Shown here piece by piece: positions 32,981 to 41,759 of a stretch of DNA of 64,000 nucleotides. Source of the stretch: Candidatus Zymogenaceae bacterium. GTDB lineage: Bacteria; Desulfobacterota; Zymogenia; Zymogenales; Zymogenaceae. The stretch lies in the NCBI GenBank assembly GCA_016933535.1, contig JAFGAS010000036.1, positions 1-64,000 of the forward strand, read 5' to 3'. The translations under genes were made by a program, and so were the position numbers. The notes under the pieces were generated by a model. That model was not told the origin of the DNA, searched no databases, and saw nothing but the letters and a program-made list of their open reading frames with translations. Each line of letters starts with the position of its first letter. Within the stretch, counting starts at the first letter, position 1.

Positions 32981-33009
32981 TTGACATGTTGTGTTTTTTT
33001 ATATATAAT
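32981..33009 (+). promoter_or_regulatory. Perfect-consensus sigma70 promoter
   Basis: TTGACA (32981-32986), 17-base spacer, TATAAT (33004-33009): exact consensus at both hexamers, within an AT-rich pocket. It drives the phospholipase-like gene at 33074 and suggests strong expression. Confidence 0.85.
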
Positions 33010-33073
33010 TTTGCCAAAGTTATATATACTTATATATATACCTTTGAAACGTTTTCCTTGATGGGGTGACACC

Positions 33074-34081
33074 ATGAAGCGAATAATCGTTTTGGCGTTT
33101 ATCGTCGCCATCCTCACGGCACCCGGCGTTGCCGGGGCCTGGGATAATCAGTTTCATATCCAGATGGTCAAGGACGCCGTCGCCCTCTGTCCCACGGAGC
33201 TCAGGATATTTCTCAAGGATAATATCAATGCCCTCCTGCTTGGGGCCACCGATCCCGATATCACCATATCGACTCCCATCGGCTATGCCTACGGCTATCG
33301 ACAACACTACTACATCCCCGATGGAGACAAGGGTGACGGTCCGTATGAGGTCAAAACCCTCTCGCTGTCGGTTATCGACCTCCTCTCGGCCGACTTCCCC
33401 GACACGCAGCTGATTGCCCGGCGCATGGGAATGGTTAGCCACTTTATCGCCGACAGCCTCCAACCCAGGCGTTATATCGGCCTTGCCCCCAATTACCCCA
33501 AGGATTTCATCGCCGAGGCGTATCGGAGTAAGGAGGTCGCCTACCTGCCGGTCATCTACAACGGCTACAACCCGATATACGATTTCTCAGGCGATCTGAA
33601 GACGTTTGCAAAAAGCCTCTGGTATCAAAACCCAACCGACGATCAGTACTACGATATGGCGGTCAACTATATAGTTGACGTATGGGTTACTATTTGGGAG
33701 AAATCCGGCAAGCAGTCGGGCGAGATAATCGCCACCGGCTCAATGATTCGCCCCGAGATCGTCAAAGAGGACGCAGGACCCGCCACGGTTTTCTCGCCTT
33801 CCGAAGTTCTGGATCTTAAGGCCTTTGGCGAGACCGGCAGCACGACCGGCACGTACGACGAAAGTACTTTCGATATCAATAAGTACGGCACGGAGAATCA
33901 GCCTCCGGGCGAGACCGGCACCGAGGAGGCGCCGTTGGAGAAGAAATCACCGGAGGAGATAGAAAACGCCACGGGAACACCGCCCCCCACCGGGACAACA
34001 AATCCGCCTGAGGATGAGACCGAAACCCCTCCGGCAGATGAGACGCCGTTCGAGGAAGATGAAACCGGCTCAACTCCCTGA
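33074..34081 (+). CDS. Zinc-dependent phospholipase C-like protein
   Basis: A 335-residue exported protein. Signal peptide 1-22, cleaved so that the mature protein begins with Trp (GA-WDNQFH). An N-terminal Trp that binds zinc is the hallmark of bacterial zinc-dependent phospholipase C and S1/P1-type nucleases. Further metal ligands visible: the His of WDNQFH, Asp in GATDPDI, His in YRQHYY, and HFIADS (His, Asp). The C-terminal ~55 residues form an acidic Thr/Pro/Glu-rich tail (ETETPPADETPFEEDE) typical of linkers or surface exposure. A perfect sigma70 promoter lies upstream. It probably cleaves phospholipid head groups outside the cytoplasm; the substrate is unproven. Confidence 0.75.
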   Translation: MKRIIVLAFIVAILTAPGVAGAWDNQFHIQMVKDAVALCPTELRIFLKDNINALLLGATDPDITISTPIGYAYGYRQHYYIPDGDKGDGPYEVKTLSLSVIDLLSADFPDTQLIARRMGMVSHFIADSLQPRRYIGLAPNYPKDFIAEAYRSKEVAYLPVIYNGYNPIYDFSGDLKTFAKSLWYQNPTDDQYYDMAVNYIVDVWVTIWEKSGKQSGEIIATGSMIRPEIVKEDAGPATVFSPSEVLDLKAFGETGSTTGTYDESTFDINKYGTENQPPGETGTEEAPLEKKSPEEIENATGTPPPTGTTNPPEDETETPPADETPFEEDETGSTP

Positions 34082-34158
34082 TACCACCGAACCGGGCAAC
34101 CGGATCTCTCCGAAGGGCCTGCCGGCGGTTCCGATTGCATCGCATGAGGTTTAGCCGA

Positions 34159-34629
34159 ATGAAAAAAGGAAGGCCGTCCCTTACCTTTTTCTGGTGTGCG
34201 TTTATACTTATCCCGCTCGCCTGCGCCGCGCCGGACACCGCTCGCGTCGCGGATACCGACCGTTTCGACCGCGTCAACAACTCCCTTAACCGGCTCACCG
34301 ATTCATACGAGAGAGAAAATACCGACTCCTTCATGGGCCATATCGGCCCAGACTACGATCTTGACTACTCCGCCCTCGAGAGGGCCATCCAGGACGAATT
34401 TGACCGATACGACGCTTTTGACGTATCCATAATCGTCGATCGCGTCTCGACCGACAGCAGCGGCTCCATCGTCTTTGCCGATACCCACTGGACGAAACGA
34501 AGGGTCTCCCTGAAGACAGGCACCCAGCGAAAAGAATCGGGCAGGACCACCTTCATCTTCAGGGTAACGCCCAATAGAGACCTGGTGCTCAAGGGCATGA
34601 AGGGAGATCGGCTCTACGGGGCGCCGTAG
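34159..34629 (+). CDS. Putative lipoprotein with NTF2/DUF4440-like fold
   Basis: A 156-residue exported protein. The ATG at 34159 has GAGG upstream and gives a signal with lipobox PLAC. Mature part: VNNSLNRLTDSYERENTDSFMGHIGPDYDLDYSALERAIQDEFDRYD, then beta strands, the pattern of a small cone-shaped NTF2/DUF4440 domain (similar in outline to the C terminus of the FecR protein at 5511). No catalytic residues assigned. It follows the phospholipase-like gene by 77 bases and is closed by a strong terminator. Confidence 0.65.
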   Translation: MKKGRPSLTFFWCAFILIPLACAAPDTARVADTDRFDRVNNSLNRLTDSYERENTDSFMGHIGPDYDLDYSALERAIQDEFDRYDAFDVSIIVDRVSTDSSGSIVFADTHWTKRRVSLKTGTQRKESGRTTFIFRVTPNRDLVLKGMKGDRLYGAP

Positions 34630-34656
34630 AGAAGTCTCGAATCCCCGGCATACGAA

Positions 34657-34690
34657 AGCCCCGGCGGACGGTTCCGCCGGGGCTCTTTAT
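34657..34690 (+). terminator. Rho-independent terminator
   Basis: AGCCCCGGCGGA (34657-34668) and TCCGCCGGGGCT (34673-34684): 12-bp perfect stem, 4-base loop, then CTTTATT. Ends the plus-strand run that began at 28.7 kb. Confidence 0.9.
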
Positions 34691-34781
34691 TACCACGCAG
34701 TGCTGCCGCAGGAAAGACAGCCGCCTCTCGGGGCGGGCGCGCCCCGCCCGCGGACAGGAGATCCTCTCCGGGGACGACCGA

Positions 34782-35423
34782 TCAGATCCCCATGAGCCGC
34801 TTGACCAGCTCGACCCCCGACTGAGCGTCCTCGCCGTATCCGTCGGCGCCGATCTCATCGGCAAACTTCTGGTTGAGCGGGGCCCCGCCGATGATAAACT
34901 TGAATTTCTCTCGAAGTCCCGCCTCTACAAAGACATCGATGGTGTCCTTCATGGAGGGCATGGTGGTGGTCAACAGCGCCGACATCCCGATAATGTCCGG
35001 CATATCTTGTTTTGCCCTGGTCAGGAATATCTCTGGTTTGACGTCCACCCCGACGTCTATCACCTCAAAGCCGTTGCCCAACAGCAGCGCCGAGAGGATA
35101 TTCTTGCCGATATCATGGATATCTCCGAATACGGTCCCGATCATAATTTTGCCCCGGGCCTTGTAATCCCCTTCTTTCAAGAGCGGCTCCAGGATCTCGA
35201 ACGAATTATGGTAGGCCTTGACCGACATCAGGACGTCCGGAAGGAAGTAGTCCCCTTCCCGAAAGAGGATACCCACCCGGTCAAGTGCCGGTAAAAGGGC
35301 CCCGTTTATTATCTCGACAGCGCCGACTCCCGCGCCGAGGGCATCCCTCGTAAGCGTCCCCGTGTCCTCGAATCTCATATCGATGACCGCTTGTGTTATT
35401 GAGTCCAGAATCTCGTAAGACAT
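34782..35423 (-). CDS. Corrinoid protein of methyltransferase system
   Basis: A 213-residue B12-binding protein of the MtbC/MttC type: an N-terminal four-helix cap (about 1-85) followed by a Rossmann domain with GTVFGDIHDIGKNI, the DxHxxG cobalamin motif, then GLSALL-like GMSALLTTTMPSM and IIGGAPLNQKFADEIGADGYGEDA. It carries the methyl group from the substrate methyltransferase (next gene upstream) to an acceptor. ATG at 35423 follows AGGGGG. Gap to the mttB-like gene is 51 bases; both are on the minus strand. Confidence 0.93.
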   Translation of the reverse strand: MSYEILDSITQAVIDMRFEDTGTLTRDALGAGVGAVEIINGALLPALDRVGILFREGDYFLPDVLMSVKAYHNSFEILEPLLKEGDYKARGKIMIGTVFGDIHDIGKNILSALLLGNGFEVIDVGVDVKPEIFLTRAKQDMPDIIGMSALLTTTMPSMKDTIDVFVEAGLREKFKFIIGGAPLNQKFADEIGADGYGEDAQSGVELVKRLMGI

Positions 35424-35474
35424 TATATCCCCCTGCATATTATTCTGTGCATGTATTTCAGATGGGGCCGTCGG

Positions 35475-36938
35475 TTAAGCTTCCCACTCGGCCGCGTAAT
35501 ATTCATCGAGCGTGCGCTTGCCGACCATCTCGATATAGTCGTCCATACCCTTGACCACGGCCGTATCCAGCGTCTTTTCCTTATGCTTGGCAAGAATCGC
35601 CAGCGCCTTTTCCCGCGCCCTGCCGACCATATCCTTTTTACCGGACTTCTCCCAGATATCCCTCTTGTCCCGATCACAGAGCGACGGAATGAAATGCTCC
35701 GTGCGGAAATATTTCTGGGTATGTTCCTGCATCAGGTAGTCGCCGGCCGGACCGACTTTCTTGATGATCTCGACGGCCTTCGTGGTCTCGTTGACCTCGA
35801 TGCCCCGGATCGCCCGCTCCACTGAGCCGATAAGCTCGTCGTCGATGACGGCAAGTTCATGGGCCGCGGCGGTGGTTGATTCGATAGTCCCTACACAGGT
35901 AATGTAGTTGACCCCACCCATGGCCGCCATATGCATCGTCCGGACGCGCTCGACGCCGCACTGAAGGTCCAGGAGCTTGGACTCGGTGCCGCCGGCCACC
36001 CCGCGGCATGGTATGTCATAGGAATGGGCGATCTGGGCGATTCCCGCACTGATGAGGCCGGTCTCGACGGAGCCCAGCGCCACCGTCCCGCGGCGCATCT
36101 CGGCAATTGTGGATACGGTCCCGTAGAGGACGGGCGTTCCGGGCTTTATGGCCTGGGCCATGACGATATGTGCCAGCACCTCCGCGTTGTGCTGGATAAG
36201 CAGGCCGGCCAGCGTAATGGGGGCGGTGGTGCCGGCCATCGCCTCCGGCGAGAAGATCGCGGGCTGACCATATTCGGCCAGGATCATCAGCCCCTCCACC
36301 TGAATCTGGGCGCTGGAAAGGGGGCTCATCGTGTTGACGATGGTCATGTAGGGGTGTGTGTCCTTGATCTTATCCGCGCCCCCCATGGCGATGATCAGCA
36401 TCTCCATCATGTCGCGGGTCGGCATAACGCCGTAGGCGCCCATGCCGAAGGATTTATTACAGTTTTTGGCCCAGATCCGGATTGCCTCCACCGGGATCAT
36501 CTGCATGGGGACATCCGAGGGCCATATATCCATCTGGTTGGACTGGATGTTTTGCTGAGCATCCAGCAAGATAAGATGACGCGTGAGATCCTCCATCGTG
36601 GCGGGCCCGTATGCGCCGGTTTGTAGGTTATACATATTAACGGCGGTCCCCAGCCCCCCCCAAACCCTCGTCTCCGGGCTGACCTTCCAGGTGAGGCTCC
36701 GGTCGTGCCCGCACAGCACAAACTCCCGGGGAGCTTTGGCAACATAGGTCTCGACGACCCGGGGTGGAAACTTCACGATCCTTGTCTTTTCGTCGACCGT
36801 GCAGCCCAGGTCGGCCAGGATCCCGCGCATCTTTTTGACTTCCACCTTGAGACCCGCCTGTTCGAGAACCTCGAGGGTCGCCTGCTTGATCTCGTCGATC
36901 TCCTGCCCGCTCAAAACCTCAAATCTCGTACTCTTCAT
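35475..36938 (-). CDS. MttB-family (non-pyrrolysine) corrinoid methyltransferase
   Basis: A 487-residue protein of the trimethylamine methyltransferase family. The reading frame has no internal amber codon, so it lacks pyrrolysine and belongs to the large non-Pyl branch, of which characterised members demethylate glycine betaine, proline betaine or carnitine. Family traits: TTAPITLAGLLIQHNAEVLAHIVMAQ-like segment near 255-280, GTVSTIAEMRRGTVALGS, and AMGGVNYITCVGTIESTTAAAHELAVIDDELIG. The ATG at 36938 has GGAG at 6 bases. Its partner corrinoid protein follows. Substrate cannot be read from the sequence; a quaternary amine is likely. Confidence 0.9.
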   Translation of the reverse strand: MKSTRFEVLSGQEIDEIKQATLEVLEQAGLKVEVKKMRGILADLGCTVDEKTRIVKFPPRVVETYVAKAPREFVLCGHDRSLTWKVSPETRVWGGLGTAVNMYNLQTGAYGPATMEDLTRHLILLDAQQNIQSNQMDIWPSDVPMQMIPVEAIRIWAKNCNKSFGMGAYGVMPTRDMMEMLIIAMGGADKIKDTHPYMTIVNTMSPLSSAQIQVEGLMILAEYGQPAIFSPEAMAGTTAPITLAGLLIQHNAEVLAHIVMAQAIKPGTPVLYGTVSTIAEMRRGTVALGSVETGLISAGIAQIAHSYDIPCRGVAGGTESKLLDLQCGVERVRTMHMAAMGGVNYITCVGTIESTTAAAHELAVIDDELIGSVERAIRGIEVNETTKAVEIIKKVGPAGDYLMQEHTQKYFRTEHFIPSLCDRDKRDIWEKSGKKDMVGRAREKALAILAKHKEKTLDTAVVKGMDDYIEMVGKRTLDEYYAAEWEA

Positions 36939-37108
36939 AACGCACTCCACAAAATACCTATTGTTATCTCTTTGTCGAAAATAGTGCCTTTAACCCGCCG
37001 GGCAGTCGGGGCAACGACCCGGCGGCTTCCCGTCACGGTCTTCTCCGGGATCCCGCCTCCCGTCCGGCGGACGGGAAAACAGACAATTCCCAACGATGAT
37101 CTTAAGCG

Positions 37109-38566
37109 CTATTCCGCCCGTTTACCATTCGTGGAAAAGACGTCCATCACTGCGCCCGTGACCTTCAGGAAAAGGGCCTGGAAAAGCCGTCCCGCGTCCC
37201 TTCGGTTCATCGTTTTGCGGACGATATTCTTCATCCGGCTGGGTTTCCTGTAAAAATCCGCAAGGATGGCGTCACTCTCCCTTTTTAACACCCCCGGATC
37301 GATCGTATTGGGCCGAAAAACGAAATTCATCCCGCTCATGTTCTTCCAGTCGTCTTCAAAATCGCCGTATTGGGAGATGTTGCGGTATATCTCGCTGCCC
37401 GGATAGGGCGTGAACTTCGAAAGGTTTATCAAATCAAAGGGGAGCTCGCCGATAAACGCCTTTGTCCGCTCGATGGTTTGCGCGGTCTCTCCCGGAATCC
37501 CGATCATGAAGAGGCCCTTGGCGATGATGCCGGCCTCTTTGGTCAGGCGCACCGCCCGCGCCGCCCGCTCCAGGGACAGCGATTTATCCAGGAGCCTGAG
37601 CAACTCCTCGTTTGCCGTCTCGATTCCGTAGCTGATCATCCAGGCGCCCGCCCGTTTCATCAGGGCCAGCATCTGTTGGTCAACGTGGTCGGCCCGGGCG
37701 TCGCAGGCAAAGGTGATGCGAAACGGTAACCGCATGATCGCCTCGCAGAGCCCCGCCAGGTGCGACTTGTCGGCGGTGAAGTTGTCGTCGTAGAAGATGA
37801 AGTGCTCGATGCCGTGCGTATCTCTGAGCCGCCGGATCATGTCGACGATATAGCCGACGCTGTGAAACCGATACCGGTTGCCGAAGATCCCCCGATCGCA
37901 AAAAGTGCAGTGATAGGGACATCCGCGTGACGTGACGAGCGTAATCGCCCTCCCTTTCGGGGTGTGAAAAATGGGCGGGTGGTAGGATTTTGGAAATCCC
38001 GGCAGAAGATCGAAAGCGGGTGGGGGAATCGTGTCCAGGTCGTCGATCAGGGGCGGCCGCTCCTTGACCCATACTGCATCCCCTTGACGCCGGACCACCC
38101 CGCCAATGTCCCGCGGGTCCTCCCCGCCGACCACCGTCCGAAAAAGGAGAGGCGCCGAACGCTCCCCTTCACCGATCAGCCCGTAGTCGAAATGCGGGAA
38201 TATCATCATCGTTTTTTCGGGAACGGCCGTCACATGCGGCCCCCCGATAACGGTAACCACATCGGGGATCGCCTGCTTGAGCCCTTCGGCGATAGCGGCC
38301 GCCGAGTTAACCGATGAGGTGTATCCGGTCAGCCCGACGACGGCGGGCTTTTGCCGGATAACCCACGTGATGACTTCTTTTTGGGTCATGCCGAGGGCCT
38401 GGGCGTCGATTATGGATGTCTCGAGCCCCTCCCTTCTCAGAACGGCCGCCAGGGAGGCGATTCCGATCTGGGGCAGTGTGTTGAGAATCGGCCTGAGCCG
38501 CCGCGTTCCCTCCCCCCAGACTTCGGCGGGCGGATTGATAAGAACGATCCTGCGATTGTCTTCCAT
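37109..38566 (-). CDS. B12-binding radical SAM protein
   Basis: A 485-residue class B-type radical SAM enzyme. N-terminal cobalamin-binding Rossmann domain (about 8-140: VLINPPAEVWGEG, ASLAAVLRREGLETSIIDAQ, VGLTGYTSSVNSA, VIGGPH), followed by the SAM core with CPYHCTFCDRG as the CxxxCxxC motif and FYDDNFT. Such proteins methylate unactivated carbons or act in lipid and cofactor synthesis. ATG at 38566 is used; a TTG one codon earlier is less likely. Whether it belongs with the methyltransferase genes (170 bases) or with the dehydrogenase (31 bases) is open. Confidence 0.88.
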   Translation of the reverse strand: MEDNRRIVLINPPAEVWGEGTRRLRPILNTLPQIGIASLAAVLRREGLETSIIDAQALGMTQKEVITWVIRQKPAVVGLTGYTSSVNSAAAIAEGLKQAIPDVVTVIGGPHVTAVPEKTMMIFPHFDYGLIGEGERSAPLLFRTVVGGEDPRDIGGVVRRQGDAVWVKERPPLIDDLDTIPPPAFDLLPGFPKSYHPPIFHTPKGRAITLVTSRGCPYHCTFCDRGIFGNRYRFHSVGYIVDMIRRLRDTHGIEHFIFYDDNFTADKSHLAGLCEAIMRLPFRITFACDARADHVDQQMLALMKRAGAWMISYGIETANEELLRLLDKSLSLERAARAVRLTKEAGIIAKGLFMIGIPGETAQTIERTKAFIGELPFDLINLSKFTPYPGSEIYRNISQYGDFEDDWKNMSGMNFVFRPNTIDPGVLKRESDAILADFYRKPSRMKNIVRKTMNRRDAGRLFQALFLKVTGAVMDVFSTNGKRAE

Positions 38567-38597
38567 CAAGGCCCCCGCCCTTGTTTCTGAGCCGCCC

Positions 38598-39620
38598 TCA
38601 TTCCCTGAAAAACTCGATCAGCACCTTCTTCTTTAACGCGCCGCCTACCAGATCGGAAAAGACCGCCGGGAGGCTGTCGATGTCGATGACGTCCGAAATA
38701 AGGCTCCCCGCGTCATTGCGCCGCTGCCGGATAAACGCCAGCGCCGTTTCGTTGTCGACTGCCCTGGTCGAAAAGACCGGAAAAATAGATACTTCCCGCA
38801 TCGTGATGGTAATCGGGTATATCACCAGCGACTCGAAGGTGACACCCACGAGCGCGACTCTCCCGGCCGGCCTGACGATATCCAGGGCGTCCTTGATCGC
38901 ATCGGCCCTTCCCGCGAATTCGAGGGCCGCGTCCGGGCCGACACCCGAAAACGCCTCCCGCAGGCGCTGTTGATAGCCTTCCTCCCTCGGCGAGCAGACG
39001 AATTGGGCCCCGAATTCGGCGGCAAATTGCCGCCTCTGCTCGTTGACTTCGACTGCGCCGAGTCGCGCCGCGCCCATATGTTTCAGGACCATGAGGGCCG
39101 AAAGCCCGATCGGTCCGGCCCCGAAGATCACCGCGTCCTCACCCGCACGAACGTCCGCGCGGGATATGCCGTGGCACGCCACGGCTATCGTATCGACCAG
39201 CGCCGCGTCCGAGAGCGATACGTCGTTCGGGACTCCCATGAGCATCCGCTGGGGAACGCGAATATACTCCGCGTACCCGCCCATGAGCGACCCCGTCCCC
39301 ACCGCAAGCTTTGCCGAACACAGATGCGGATGGCCCGACTCACACATAAAACAGAGACCGCATCCGGCGGGCCTCACCACTACCCGATCGCCTGCCGAAA
39401 ATTCCTTGACGTCCTTTCCCGTCTCGACGATGACCCCCGCTACCTCATGGCCCATAATATAGCCGTCCGGCAGCGTTCCCGAGGAAAACAGGGTGAAGTC
39501 GGACCCGCAGATCCCCACTGCCGCCACCCGTATCAGGGCCTGGTCGGATTCGGGGACGGGTCGCTGGACCTCGGCAACGACGAGTCTTTTTTTCTCTTTT
39601 GAAAAGCAGGCCGCTTTCAT
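38598..39620 (-). CDS. Zinc-dependent medium-chain alcohol dehydrogenase
   Basis: A 340-residue MDR-family oxidoreductase. Catalytic zinc: Cys in GICGSDF and GHE of GHEVAGVIVETG; structural zinc: PAGCGLCFMCESGHPHLC. NAD(P) binding: FGAGPIGLSALMVLKHMGA. The pattern resembles sorbitol, threonine or alcohol dehydrogenases; substrate unknown. ATG at 39620 (GAGATATCCT before it). It is 31 bases upstream of the radical SAM gene and probably co-transcribed. Confidence 0.88.
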   Translation of the reverse strand: MKAACFSKEKKRLVVAEVQRPVPESDQALIRVAAVGICGSDFTLFSSGTLPDGYIMGHEVAGVIVETGKDVKEFSAGDRVVVRPAGCGLCFMCESGHPHLCSAKLAVGTGSLMGGYAEYIRVPQRMLMGVPNDVSLSDAALVDTIAVACHGISRADVRAGEDAVIFGAGPIGLSALMVLKHMGAARLGAVEVNEQRRQFAAEFGAQFVCSPREEGYQQRLREAFSGVGPDAALEFAGRADAIKDALDIVRPAGRVALVGVTFESLVIYPITITMREVSIFPVFSTRAVDNETALAFIRQRRNDAGSLISDVIDIDSLPAVFSDLVGGALKKKVLIEFFRE

Positions 39621-39783
39621 AGGATATCTCACTCCCGTGTCAAACCGTACCGATTAGTCTACCATATCAGTCGGCTTATGAAAAGGCATCAACACGAATA
39701 TTTCCGCCGGAGGGATACGGGCTCCCCCCGGCGGGATTTTTGTGTTTTCCGGCGCCGCTGCCGGCTCCCCGTTTGACGATTCA

Positions 39784-41043
39784 TCAGAACGCCATATAGT
39801 GGACCAGTTCCTTGGTCATCGCCACGAGGTCTTCTACATAGACGTACTCATCGGCGGCGTGCGCCAGAATGTTAGAGGCCCGGATAACCCCGAAGCCCGC
39901 CGCCTCGATCTTTGCCGGCGCCAGCGCTGCGGCCACGAATCCGAGATCGGTCGATCCCGAGATTCCACCGGCGATGAAGTATTCGTATCCCTTCACCGCC
40001 TTCTTGGCTTCCTTCATCTTTATCACCGCCGGGTTTTCCGGATCGATCTCCACCGGCGGATAGGAATGCACGACGTTGACCTTCATGTCCAGGAGCTTAG
40101 ATTTCTTTTTGCCCCGGTCCAGCGCCGCGGAGATCTCCGCAATCACGTCATCATAGCGCTCGTCGATGATGTAGCGCCGGTTTATCGTGAGGTTGCATTC
40201 CCCCGGCACGATGTTTTCCTTCGTTCCACCCCGGATGATGTTGAGATTGAACATCGGGGTCATCTTGTCGGAGGGGACCCCCGGCAGCGGAAAGGTTGGG
40301 ATACGCGACAGGCGCTTTTCCACATCCTGCTTGAGGGTCAACAACTCCTGCATCGTCGGCACCAGCTCTTCCACGGCGTTGACGCCCAGGAAATTCATTC
40401 CCGAATGGCAGCTCTTGCCGACCGCCGTTACGTCGATACGGATGGAGCCCGCCGCCCCGATGGTGACGATCGGCTCCATCGCGCCCAGCTCCAGCCACAT
40501 CAGGTGGGGGGAGAAATATCCCTCCTCGGCAAGATACCGCGCCCCGGGATAAACGCCCAGTTCCTCGTCGGTGCAGAGGTTGCAGCCGACGTCGTAGAGA
40601 GGCTCGATCCCAAGATCACAGAGAACCTTCATCGCCCCCAGGAAACAGGCGATGGAGCTCTTCATATCCACCGCGCCGCGCCCGTATTGTTTGCCGTCGA
40701 TGACCTCCCCACCGAAGGGGTCTTGCGTCCAGGGCTCGTCCACCGGCACCACGTCCATATGGGCGTAGGCGGTTACGGGGGGCTTGCCGTTTCCCAGCGT
40801 CGCCACCAGGTTCGTCCGCTCTCCGACGAGTTCCCAGGGCATCTGTTTGACCTTGTCCTCGGGCACGACCACCCGTTTGGTGGAAAACCCGAATTTTTTG
40901 TATTCCGGCTCCACGATGTCGATAAGCTTCGAATAGTTTTCTCCCGGCGGCACGCTCGTGTCCACCGCGATGACCTTCCTCAGGATATCGACGATGTAGT
41001 CCTCGTTCTTTTCAACCGCGCGAAACGCTTCATCATATTTCAT
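39784..41043 (-). CDS. M20-family metallopeptidase/deacylase
   Basis: A 419-residue dinuclear zinc hydrolase of the ArgE/DapE/succinyl-diaminopimelate desuccinylase group. Metal ligands: AHMDVVPVDE (His, and Asp of the catalytic pair), YGRGAVDMKSS (bridging Asp), TDEELG (Glu base and ligand), and LAHAADEYV (His). The dimerisation domain lies about 200-310. It cleaves an acylated amino acid or dipeptide. It lies directly downstream of two membrane proteins (13 bases), which suggests it processes the compound they import. A dapE role is possible but dapL elsewhere in the window makes a succinylase route unnecessary. Confidence 0.85.
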   Translation of the reverse strand: MKYDEAFRAVEKNEDYIVDILRKVIAVDTSVPPGENYSKLIDIVEPEYKKFGFSTKRVVVPEDKVKQMPWELVGERTNLVATLGNGKPPVTAYAHMDVVPVDEPWTQDPFGGEVIDGKQYGRGAVDMKSSIACFLGAMKVLCDLGIEPLYDVGCNLCTDEELGVYPGARYLAEEGYFSPHLMWLELGAMEPIVTIGAAGSIRIDVTAVGKSCHSGMNFLGVNAVEELVPTMQELLTLKQDVEKRLSRIPTFPLPGVPSDKMTPMFNLNIIRGGTKENIVPGECNLTINRRYIIDERYDDVIAEISAALDRGKKKSKLLDMKVNVVHSYPPVEIDPENPAVIKMKEAKKAVKGYEYFIAGGISGSTDLGFVAAALAPAKIEAAGFGVIRASNILAHAADEYVYVEDLVAMTKELVHYMAF

Positions 41044-41056
41044 TGCGACCTCCTTG

Positions 41057-41758
41057 CTACATCATTCCCTCGCCCTTGACCCACTTTTTGTTATACATGA
41101 TGCGAGCCGCGATGATCGAGAGGATAACCGTCGGCGGGATAACGATGGAATAGGGGAGGTTCGGGTTTATCAGTGCGATGATAAAACCGAGGCCGAGGGG
41201 CACGATGCCGAGCAACGGCACCCGAAAGAGAAAGATCCCGCCCAGGGCCCCAAAGAGGGCCGGCAACACCTGATCCAGCGCGATCTTTACGGCCGTGGGG
41301 GCCGTCGATTCCTGGATCTGGCCGATGAGCGGCAGGAAAGCCAAAACTCCGATGATCATCACGAGCTGGCTTCCGATAACCGAGCCGGCGATCCCGATGG
41401 TCGAGACGATCTCGGCCTCCGGCGTCCCTTCTTTGGTACCCACGACTTGCTGGGCCGTCGCCGAAACGGGGACCCGGAGGTTGAGGACGTTTCCGGCCAG
41501 AAACGACATATAGGTCCCCCCGAACCCGAGGATCGGGTAATAGACGATCGGCTCGACAACGGCCATCACCATCATAAACGACCAGACGGCAACGGCGCCT
41601 CCGATAATCGCCCCAAACGGGGGCATCAGCCCGTGGAAAAAGTAGAGGTAGAGCGCCGGCGCAAAGAGGCAGGCGGAGGCCGCAAGCAGGGTGTATTTAC
41701 CGATTCGCTCCACCGGGGTCAAAAAGGAATTCTTGAATACCTGATCTTTGTTTTTCAT
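41057..41758 (-). CDS. Polytopic membrane protein, transporter partner
   Basis: A 233-residue inner-membrane protein with about six hydrophobic segments (for example 22-43, 55-75, 112-140, 162-180, 190-220). No family recognised with certainty. It starts 1 base from the end of the DUF5058 gene and ends 13 bases before the M20 peptidase, so it is almost certainly the second subunit of the same membrane complex. The conserved-looking AEIVSTIGIAGSVIGSQLVMIIGV helix is Gly/Ser-rich and could line a substrate path. Confidence 0.7.
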   Translation of the reverse strand: MKNKDQVFKNSFLTPVERIGKYTLLAASACLFAPALYLYFFHGLMPPFGAIIGGAVAVWSFMMVMAVVEPIVYYPILGFGGTYMSFLAGNVLNLRVPVSATAQQVVGTKEGTPEAEIVSTIGIAGSVIGSQLVMIIGVLAFLPLIGQIQESTAPTAVKIALDQVLPALFGALGGIFLFRVPLLGIVPLGLGFIIALINPNLPYSIVIPPTVILSIIAARIMYNKKWVKGEGMM

Positions 41759-41759
41759 G

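Noticed and set aside
35475-36938. Pyrrolysine-containing trimethylamine methyltransferase
   Set aside because: The frame has no in-frame amber codon, and no pyl genes are visible; it belongs to the non-pyrrolysine branch.
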